Source of the DNA: JAZMZS01 sp045120955
GTDB taxonomy: Bacteria > Bacillota > Clostridia > Oscillospirales > CAG-272
Length of the DNA stretch: 30,539 bases
NCBI GenBank assembly: GCA_045120955.1
Contig: JBGVFH010000082.1
Span: 1 to 30,539, forward strand
Direction: 5' to 3'
Under the pieces are notes generated by a model that ran no database searches, was not told where the DNA came from, and was given only the letters and a program-made list of their open reading frames with translations. Positions 1 to 5,671 of this stretch are shown here, in pieces. The translations under genes and the position numbers were made by a program. The stretch's first letter is position 1, and the number at the start of each line of letters is the position of its first letter.

Positions 1-93
1 ATTGAATCTGTTTTTACTACTGACTTTTTGGGTTTTTTCTATCTCTTTATAGGTTTTGGATTTGCATTTAGATTTATTTCAAGTTTTAGGTAA
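1..93 (+). CDS. C-terminal end of a small membrane protein (partial, inovirus-type element)
   Basis: Reading frame 1 is open from the left edge and stops at TAA 91-93, giving 30 residues. The visible part is one hydrophobic segment rich in Phe, Gly and Leu, followed by a short basic, aromatic C-terminus ending FISSFR. That pattern of a single membrane helix with a basic tail resembles small filamentous-phage coat or minor virion proteins, and it sits 52 bases before the coat-like gene at 146. The 5' end lies outside the window, so the start and full length are unknown. Family membership is an inference from composition and position only. Confidence 0.45.
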   Translation: MESVFTTDFLGFFYLFIGFGFAFRFISSFR

Positions 94-130
94 TTAGTAT
101 TCCGGATGCTTTTTATATTTAATTTTTACG

Positions 131-137
131 AAAGGAG
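131..137 (+). promoter_or_regulatory. ribosome-binding site of the coat-like gene
   Basis: AAAGGAG lies 8 bases before the ATG at 146. It supports this start over the in-frame ATG at 164, which has no comparable Shine-Dalgarno sequence. Confidence 0.7.
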
Positions 138-145
138 TTTGCCTC

Positions 146-346
146 ATGGGCGAAACGGTAACTATGGCAGAACAACTTACTACATTTCTTGGGAATGTAT
201 CAACTACAGTCACGTCTCTGCAGACGATCGTTGAAGGCTGGCTTGATTATGCAATGGAGACACCTGCTCTCTTTGTTTTTATAGTCGGTATTCCGATCGT
301 TGGTTTTGGCATAGGTCTCTTGCAGAGACTTTTCAATCTCAATTAA
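146..346 (+). CDS. putative filamentous-phage (inovirus) major coat protein
   Basis: This 66-aa protein has a Thr/Ser-rich, mildly acidic N-terminal half (residues 1-40), one hydrophobic helix at about 41-59 (ALFVFIVGIPIVGFGIGLL), and a short basic tail (QRLFNLN). Inovirus major coat proteins share this plan: an exposed acidic or amphipathic part, a membrane helix and a basic end that contacts DNA. No cleavable signal peptide precedes it, which differs from M13 pVIII. A strong terminator follows directly, as is common after a highly expressed coat gene, and a rolling-circle initiator lies downstream. A small membrane protein of unknown role remains possible, because such short sequences carry little family signal. 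Confidence 0.5.
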   Translation: MGETVTMAEQLTTFLGNVSTTVTSLQTIVEGWLDYAMETPALFVFIVGIPIVGFGIGLLQRLFNLN

Positions 347-362
347 ATATATCCCCCGAATT

Positions 363-400
363 GCCGGAGAGCCTGCGCAGCTCCCCGGCTTTTCTTTTTG
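363..400 (+). terminator. rho-independent terminator after the coat-like gene
   Basis: Ten-base arms at 363-372 and 380-389 (one mismatch) enclose a 7-base loop and are followed by TTTTCTTTTT. It lies 16 bases after the coat stop codon and would separate coat transcription from the noncoding region beyond. Confidence 0.8.
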
Positions 401-434
401 CCTATGGGATCGGCGTAGCCCGCGGGCGAATAGA

Positions 435-468
435 TTTGCTTGCACAATGTCGGACTCCTTTCTGCTGC
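435..468 (+). repeat. imperfect direct repeat, copy 1
   Basis: This 34-base unit matches 578-611 at about 29 of 34 positions; the shared core reads TTTGCACAATGT-like followed by CTCCTTT-like sequence. Both copies lie in the structured noncoding region. Confidence 0.6.
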
Positions 469-577
469 AGCTCGTTTCGCATTCGCGGTAGCCGATGAGC
501 CGCACCGTTTATGTCCTTAGTTACCTTGTTTTATTGGCTTGGCCCGTAAGGGCTTCCCCCTTGTTAAGGGGGCTTAC

Positions 578-611
578 TTTGTTTGCACAATGTTGGAGTC
601 CTTTCCGCCGC
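578..611 (+). repeat. imperfect direct repeat, copy 2
   Basis: Second copy of the unit at 435-468, 143 bases downstream. Both copies are followed by GC-rich inverted-repeat sequence, so a larger structured block may have been duplicated. Confidence 0.6.
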
Positions 612-860
612 CGCAAGCGCCGCCCTCGGCGCCCGTGGGGTCACTGCCAACCGTACCGATCTGCGCAGCCTTACTCCTCGAGCTCTTCAGCTCGAGTCTG
701 ATATATCTCTCTATTTGTATTTCGACTCACAGTTGCGGCGAAGCCCTGCAGCCATAGCTGCAGTTGCCCCCGACACGGGCCTGTATCACCGTGTCTTTCT
801 TAACCTACCCCTTAATCCTATATATTCATTAAGTTTCCCCACGAAACTTTTTAAAAACTA

Positions 861-889
861 TTGATTTTTCAAAAAAAATGGTATATAAT
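861..889 (+). promoter_or_regulatory. sigma-A-type promoter of rep
   Basis: TTGATT (861-866), a 17-base spacer and TATAAT (884-889). The predicted start near 896 falls at the foot of the large hairpin 895-958, so that hairpin would form the very 5' end of the rep mRNA. Confidence 0.7.
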
Positions 890-894
890 AGTGT

Positions 895-958
895 TGTAGA
901 GACACGGGGTACTATAGTGTAGCCGTTATGCAGCGTGTAGTTAAACTGTGTCTCTACA
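895..958 (+). promoter_or_regulatory. large hairpin at the 5' end of the rep leader
   Basis: Arms 895-905 (TGTAGAGACAC) and 948-958 are perfect complements; two further inner pairs, one G-U, extend the stem. The loop region is about 40 nt. It could act as a double-strand replication origin (extruded cruciform) or as a leader-RNA structure; the sequence does not decide between these. Confidence 0.6.
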
Positions 959-994
959 CCTCACTATTATAGTGAGGGAAATATTTTAGTGAGG
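959..994 (+). promoter_or_regulatory. alternative hairpins over the rep Shine-Dalgarno
   Basis: CCTCACTA (959-966) is perfectly complementary to TAGTGAGG, which occurs twice: at 970-977 (3-base loop) and at 987-994, where it is the apparent ribosome-binding site, 6 bases before the ATG at 1001. The same arm can therefore pair with a decoy or with the ribosome-binding site, but not both. This looks like a translational switch controlling Rep; the arrangement is seen directly, the function is inferred. Confidence 0.6.
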
Positions 995-1000
995 TTTTTT

Positions 1001-1999
1001 ATGATAACACAACAAATCACTCTTAATGAGATGCTTACTTTACCTGAATGGCAAAGTAAGGGAAGTTCTGACTCTATTAAGCCTGCTATTTTCTGCAAGC
1101 TTGACTGGCTTACTATCGTATATGAGCATGCTTCTACACGTGAGATCTTACGATCTCTTTTGTCCGACTCTATTGATGACACGGAGCTTGACCGTGTCTA
1201 TGGCTCTCGGTTGATGCATTCATATGGGTATATTACAGATCTTTTTATTAATCTTAATGGATTGAATATTGCATATCATATGTCTGAGGTTAACGATCTA
1301 TTCCATTACATGGATCTTGAGAGTGTAGATTCATTTTCATTTTTTGATCAAAAATTTAATTACATTAGAGTCGATATTTCCGGATCCGGGCTTGATTATA
1401 TAAGATCTCTTGGAATTGATCTTGATACTCATTTCAAGGATGAAGAATATCTTGCGGGTCATCATTATGGTTTTGATCTTACATATCACTTGACCCGTGT
1501 AGACACGGCATTTGATCTGATTAATTATCATCCTGACTTCCTTGATCGTCAGATTGAGATCTGCCGCAAATGTGGTAATCCTGAAACTCTTCGTATTGGT
1601 ATTGCTGACAAAAAGGGCGGTCTTGCTTATAGCATTAGAGAAGGCGACCAAAAGACTCTTTATCTCGGCACCGGTAGATCTGATAGAGTTCTTAGAATCT
1701 ATGACAAATTACTTCAGTTCCGCAAAGGCGGTATGCTTGGTTCATGTCCTTATAACGTTACCACTTCTGACGGTACCGTACTTGTTCCTTCGTCTTGGAT
1801 CCGTATTGAGTTGCAGTGTAGACGTCCTAATGCTACAGCTGAGATTATGTTCGGTTCAAAGAACTTTCTCGATGTTTTCATGTTCATAAAAAAGCATTTT
1901 GCGCTGCGTAATGAAGAGAACTGCGCCGATCCTTCTTGGACCGAGCTTTTTGATTGGGACGTTTGTCAAGCAATTATACAAAATACAAATTTTGTATAA
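1001..1999 (+). CDS. Rep_trans-family rolling-circle replication initiator
   Basis: The 332-aa protein shows the hallmarks of the replication initiation factor family PF02486, which includes pT181-type plasmid initiators, phage RstA-like proteins and ICE relaxase-like proteins. Visible are ISGSG (126-130), RVDTAFD (166-172, a metal/acid motif), YLGTGRSDR (221-229), RIYDK (232-236) with Tyr234 as the likely nicking tyrosine, and WIRIELQ (266-272). Such proteins nick the double-strand origin and stay covalently attached to start rolling-circle replication. The start is set at ATG 1001 because GTGAGG lies 6 bases upstream; a GTG at 989 would overlap that site. A structured leader and sigma-A promoter precede it. 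Next to a coat-like gene, a filamentous-phage initiator is the best reading; a small ICE or plasmid initiator is the alternative. Confidence 0.85.
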   Translation: MITQQITLNEMLTLPEWQSKGSSDSIKPAIFCKLDWLTIVYEHASTREILRSLLSDSIDDTELDRVYGSRLMHSYGYITDLFINLNGLNIAYHMSEVNDLFHYMDLESVDSFSFFDQKFNYIRVDISGSGLDYIRSLGIDLDTHFKDEEYLAGHHYGFDLTYHLTRVDTAFDLINYHPDFLDRQIEICRKCGNPETLRIGIADKKGGLAYSIREGDQKTLYLGTGRSDRVLRIYDKLLQFRKGGMLGSCPYNVTTSDGTVLVPSSWIRIELQCRRPNATAEIMFGSKNFLDVFMFIKKHFALRNEENCADPSWTELFDWDVCQAIIQNTNFV

Positions 2000-2001
2000 T
2001 T
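1972..2001. repeat. perfect 13-bp inverted repeat across the rep stop codon
   Basis: Arms AATTATACAAAAT (1972-1984) and ATTTTGTATAATT (1989-2001) flank a 4-base spacer. The repeat encodes the last residues and stop of Rep. No T-run follows, so it is a poor terminator. It could be a recombination site at the element's right edge or a protein-binding site. It does not match the dif consensus that I know. Confidence 0.55.
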
Positions 2002-2617
2002 AGGAGAAGGGGCTTATTGTAAAAAGGCTGTATTTTGAAGCAAATTTGAATATTGGGCTATACTTTATATAAGATATAAGGTATTTAATTAAGTTTTTTG
2101 CACACGGTATATGATTTGTTACGGATAAGCTCTGATATAGTTTAATATGAACTGCTCCGTGCAAGTATATCAAAATGTTGACTACAAGTGTGGGTTTTAC
2201 CAAAGCTGAGCCGTCAAAACTCAGCTATTTGTGACCGCGACATGCTCAATGCTTCAGCTTTTCTTTGCAGAATCAGTTGCAAAGGCTTGTCTCAAATTAC
2301 AAAGTATTTACAAATTAGAAAATGCTTCTTTGAATATATATTAAAAAAGATTTTCTGTACGAAGCTGTAGTCATAGGCGCATGAAAAACGAAAATCATAC
2401 AGTAAATTGACCACACATGATAATTTACAGGAAACTGTTTGGGCTTGCTCAGTATTTGCCCGAGAGAAATTGGATGAGCCTCGGCAGCAAGCGTTGGAGC
2501 TATCACCTTAAACTATATTTGCAAGTCTCTGTTACAAATCCGAATCGACTGACTTGAATAAACGAAAATTCGCTCGACAACGTAAACATTTTACTTATGT
2601 TAAAACACATTCAGCCC
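2002..2617. other. AT-rich gap without a supported gene
   Basis: About 615 bases between rep and the hairpin at 2618. Short frames exist on both strands (for example 2000-2203 and 2315-2506 minus, 2188-2370 plus), but none has a ribosome-binding site, a recognisable family or convincing coding character. It may hold decayed host or phage sequence marking the junction of the element. I see no tRNA, no repeat of tRNA sequence and no trace of a fumarase beta subunit. Confidence 0.4.
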
Positions 2618-2676
2618 CTACCCGAGCACTTTGTTAAAAAAATAACAAAGTGCTCGGGTAGCTGTGTTTTTATTTT
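2618..2676 (+). terminator. 19-bp perfect hairpin with T-tract between the phage region and fumA
   Basis: Arms 2618-2636 and 2643-2661 are perfect complements around six A residues. On the plus strand a T-rich tract (GTTTTTATTTTT) follows within a few bases, so it would stop transcription coming from the phage side. On the minus strand no T-run follows the stem, so it is less clearly the terminator of fumA, although it is the only strong hairpin after that gene. Confidence 0.7.
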
Positions 2677-2720
2677 TCTCTTTTATGCTGTATAGAAAAA
2701 TTTTATACAACTGCACGTTT

Positions 2721-3596
2721 TTATATCACTGTTTTTTTGTGTCTCGCTACATGGCAATTTATGTTGACTGCCACAGGCAAACCGGCAATATGTGTAGGCG
2801 CTGTCTCGATTTTAACAGCGAGTGCGGTAGTTTTACCGCCAAAACCCTGCGGACCGATATTCAGCTTGTTTATTTCTTCGAGCATTCTCTTCTCCAACTC
2901 TGAATACTCTTCTTTCTCATTCTCGTCATCAAGCCGTCTCGTCAATGCCTTCTTTGCCAAAATAGCAGAATATTCAAAGTTCCCTCCAATACCTACACCG
3001 ACAACGATAGGCGGACAAGGGTTGCTTCCTGCATTTTTGACTGTTTGGACTACAAAATCAACAATATCTTTATCACTTGCAGACGGTGTAAACATTTTAA
3101 GAGCGCTCATATTCTCACTGCCAAAGCCCTTCGGTGCGGCCGTGAGCGTCAAACAATCTCCTTTTACGGTTTTTATATGAACAACAGCCGGTGTATTGTC
3201 GTTTGTGTTTTCTCGATGGTACAACGGGTCTTTGACAATGCTCAAACGCATACGCCCTTCGGTATACGCACGTTGTACACCTCGGTTTACGGCGTTTTCA
3301 AGTGTGTCACCTAAAATATGTACGTCCTCACCGATCTCCGCAAATACGACAGCCATGCCTGTATCCTGGCAGATTGGGACGTCAAGATCACAGGCAGCAC
3401 TTAAATTATCGCAAAGACGACACAAAACCTTTTTGCCTACTGCATTATCCTCTTCATCAGCCGCATTTTTCAGGGCACAAACAACATCGTCGGTAAGGTG
3501 ATGATTGACCTCTATAAATAGCTTCTTTACTTCTTCTTCAATTATATCAGCAGTTATTAATCGTATTTTTTTGTCCTCAAACGTTATGTAATCCAT
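2721..3596 (-). CDS. fumA: class I fumarate hydratase, alpha subunit
   Basis: This 291-aa protein matches the N-terminal (alpha) subunit of two-component, oxygen-sensitive [4Fe-4S] hydro-lyases, which interconvert fumarate and malate. The three cluster cysteines are visible: Cys76 in ICQDTG, Cys194 in NPCPP and Cys281 in NCHVARH. The glycine-rich VGVGIGGNFEYS segment (200-210) and GPQGFGGKTTA (248-258) are also typical. The length fits a stand-alone alpha subunit. It is the last gene of the long minus-strand run, 16 bases after the ATPase-like gene, with GGGGAT as ribosome-binding site. The beta subunit, normally the next gene, is absent on both sides. L(+)-tartrate dehydratase alpha (TtdA) is a close relative and cannot be excluded. 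Confidence 0.88.
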   Translation of the reverse strand: MDYITFEDKKIRLITADIIEEEVKKLFIEVNHHLTDDVVCALKNAADEEDNAVGKKVLCRLCDNLSAACDLDVPICQDTGMAVVFAEIGEDVHILGDTLENAVNRGVQRAYTEGRMRLSIVKDPLYHRENTNDNTPAVVHIKTVKGDCLTLTAAPKGFGSENMSALKMFTPSASDKDIVDFVVQTVKNAGSNPCPPIVVGVGIGGNFEYSAILAKKALTRRLDDENEKEEYSELEKRMLEEINKLNIGPQGFGGKTTALAVKIETAPTHIAGLPVAVNINCHVARHKKTVI

Positions 3597-3612
3597 TTTT
3601 TCATCCCCGAAA

Positions 3613-5658
3613 TCAGTTTGTTTTTGCTCTCATTAAGCTGCGCCGTATGTTTATAAGCAAAAATGCAAGCAATGCGCCCGCACACGATAGCGCAAGTGTG
3701 AGCCAAGTAATATTGATGCATAGCACAGCAGAGAAAGTCCTAAAAATAAATAGTGCAGATATGATAAATACAACAAACGCAAAAAAAGCCGATATAGTTT
3801 TTACAACTCCGTTTTTACGTCTGTTTTTGGTAATAAAAATCATATACAAGACAGGAAAAATAAGAAAACAAACAAAGGTTACAGATGCAGCATTTTTCAT
3901 GTCAGAGGCTATACCGAGAATATACGGCACAGATGACATAAGCAGAACAGATGCCGCCAGAATAACAGCATCAATCAGCGACGGTATGTATTCTGCCGAG
4001 CTGTTTTTTACTTTGTCAATATACAATGATTTATTGCTGAAGAAAGAAAACGTCAACACAACGCAAAGATCAAGGAGCATTCCTGCCGTAAGAATATGAG
4101 TAAAATGAATAAACGTAACGTTCGAAAACAGTGTAATGATACAGAGCAGCACTCTTGCACTCTGCATAGTAATAAGGTAAGCTGCACCCGAAGAAACTGT
4201 GCTGTAAATTCCTTTAGCGCAGCTGACCGCTCTGTATGTTGAGAGCATATTTTCTTCGCATATAACGTCGCTTACTCTGCTGAGTATTTGATTTTGTGAC
4301 CCACTGATGCTCTCAAGGTATATTTTGCTGTATTCATTGGTCTTGTACTTGAATTTTCCGTAGGTAAAGGCGACGTCTGCTTCGGAGAGAAGCCGTATGC
4401 AATCAAGTCTCGTTGTAAGTGCACCTACAGTCTCGCCCTTCTTTTTGAGCTGTTTTAAGAGATTAAGCTTACTATCTATGCTGTCGGCAACAAAAACTGC
4501 AAGCGTTCCTTTTGCGTATACGATCTCATTGTAGGAGGTACAGACTGAAGCACCGTATTTTGTTGCAAGTGCAAAAGCCTTTTTTTGTGAGCAGCATATA
4601 ATTGCTTTTATCCCCTTCTCTTTCAAGGATGAAAGAAAGTCCATATTCTCAAACTCGGTTATTTCCTCTGTTGCAACAAAAACCGAAATATTCCGCAGAT
4701 ATTCGATAGAACCCGCATTCTTTATAATTACTCTGTTGCCCTTGCCTGTTTGTGCTGCGGCTGAGATCTCTCGTGCCGCAGAGATCTTAGAAAGCGGCAG
4801 CATCGCTTCGCTCATTGATGCTCCCATGAGTGCAACTATCATCAAAAATGCATCGAAAATACCGTTTGCATCGGTGAGCATCTTTATAATAAAAATCACT
4901 ATCGTACACAGCGTTGTTATCAGTCCCCATGTACGGCACCTTTTCTTTATTTTGAAAAAAAGGTCCGGGTAGTGCTTGCCGCACACGGGTATAAGCCCTG
5001 CGCTCGCTACGATTTCGGTACGCTGTCCGCACGCAACCGCAACTGCAACCGCATGACCGGATATTACACTTGACGAAGCGAAAAGCATACCGTGCATTTC
5101 GGATAGCTTTACGGCGTTGAGATCCTCACACGGATATTTACTCACGGGGTCGCTTGTTCCGCACAGATCACTTTCGTATACGGTGAGATCTTGTGCGGAA
5201 ATGATCTTGCAATCTGCACATATGATATCGCCTGCTTCTATAAGAAGAATATCCCCCGGCACAATCAGCCTTGAGTCAAGCATATAAACCTTGCTGTCTC
5301 TTAAAACCTTCATTTTAGGGATGCCGTAGCTCTTGACTGTATAGAGAATGTCCTCAGCCTTGAAATATGCGGCAATAGTGATAAACAAATTGAGCGCCCA
5401 CATAACAAGTATCAAAACAGCGGTGTTAGTCGAAGTATACGAAAAACATATCAAAGCCGAAATCAAGAGCAAAATCGAGACCGGATCGTATATAAGCTTG
5501 AGCGCAACCTTGCCTGCCTGTTTTTCACCGTTGTCAAATATTATATTTTTTCCAAAGCGCGACAGGCGTTTTTTTGCTTCTTTGTCACTGAGTCCGGTGC
5601 TAAAATCGGACTTGAGCAATTTTGCAATGCTGTCGGAGCTTTTTCCGTAATACTTCAA
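3613..5658 (-). CDS. P-type cation ATPase-like protein lacking catalytic motifs (predicted pseudoenzyme)
   Basis: The 681-aa product aligns by eye with P2-type cation ATPases: an N-terminal regulator-like segment (GLSDKEAKKRL, 22-32), membrane helices near 60-98, an actuator domain (VLRD...LIVPGDILLIEAGD, 118-144), helices around 245-288 with SEAMLPLS (283-290) in place of the usual PEALP, and about six C-terminal helices (500-670). The working residues are missing. The TGES loop reads CGTS (166-169); the DKTGT site after the LRN segment reads ATEEI (329-333); TGDGVNDAPAL is replaced by TTRLDCIRLLS (415-425); and the nucleotide-binding domain is greatly shortened. Frame and topology are intact over 2 kb, so this looks like a conserved non-pumping relative rather than a decayed gene. 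TTG is the start, with GAGGA 8 bases upstream. It sits between clpE and fumA; its role is unknown. Confidence 0.8.
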   Translation of the reverse strand: MKYYGKSSDSIAKLLKSDFSTGLSDKEAKKRLSRFGKNIIFDNGEKQAGKVALKLIYDPVSILLLISALICFSYTSTNTAVLILVMWALNLFITIAAYFKAEDILYTVKSYGIPKMKVLRDSKVYMLDSRLIVPGDILLIEAGDIICADCKIISAQDLTVYESDLCGTSDPVSKYPCEDLNAVKLSEMHGMLFASSSVISGHAVAVAVACGQRTEIVASAGLIPVCGKHYPDLFFKIKKRCRTWGLITTLCTIVIFIIKMLTDANGIFDAFLMIVALMGASMSEAMLPLSKISAAREISAAAQTGKGNRVIIKNAGSIEYLRNISVFVATEEITEFENMDFLSSLKEKGIKAIICCSQKKAFALATKYGASVCTSYNEIVYAKGTLAVFVADSIDSKLNLLKQLKKKGETVGALTTRLDCIRLLSEADVAFTYGKFKYKTNEYSKIYLESISGSQNQILSRVSDVICEENMLSTYRAVSCAKGIYSTVSSGAAYLITMQSARVLLCIITLFSNVTFIHFTHILTAGMLLDLCVVLTFSFFSNKSLYIDKVKNSSAEYIPSLIDAVILAASVLLMSSVPYILGIASDMKNAASVTFVCFLIFPVLYMIFITKNRRKNGVVKTISAFFAFVVFIISALFIFRTFSAVLCINITWLTLALSCAGALLAFLLINIRRSLMRAKTN

Positions 5659-5671
5659 TGTAATTCCTCTT

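Larger units (their letters stand above)
401..860. other. structured noncoding region of the inovirus-type element
   Basis: No credible gene is seen here: the short overlapping frames have no coding character and cross the hairpins. The region is GC-richer than its surroundings and holds a ladder of inverted repeats: 556-572 (7-bp arms), 617-632 (6-bp arms), 677-696 (perfect 8-bp arms), 746-763 (7-bp arms) and 772-795 (GACACGG/CCGTGTC). A looser pairing joins 409-414 with 491-496. Filamentous phages keep the packaging signal and both strand origins as hairpins in one intergenic region next to the coat and rep genes. That role is inferred here from position and structure, not from a matched motif. 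Confidence 0.5.

Noticed and set aside
495..864. Overlapping short plus-strand frames in the phage noncoding region
   Set aside because: They lack ribosome-binding sites, overlap in three frames and run through perfect hairpins, so noncoding structure explains the sequence better.
989..1000. GTG start for Rep at 989
   Set aside because: It lies inside the GTGAGG that serves the ATG at 1001, and the added residues have no family support.
1972..2001. Palindrome as a host dif site
   Set aside because: The shape is similar, but the bases do not match the dif consensus known from Firmicutes or Proteobacteria, so it is kept only as an unexplained repeat.
2000..2506. Short frames on both strands between rep and fumA
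   Set aside because: No recognisable family, no ribosome-binding site and poor coding character.
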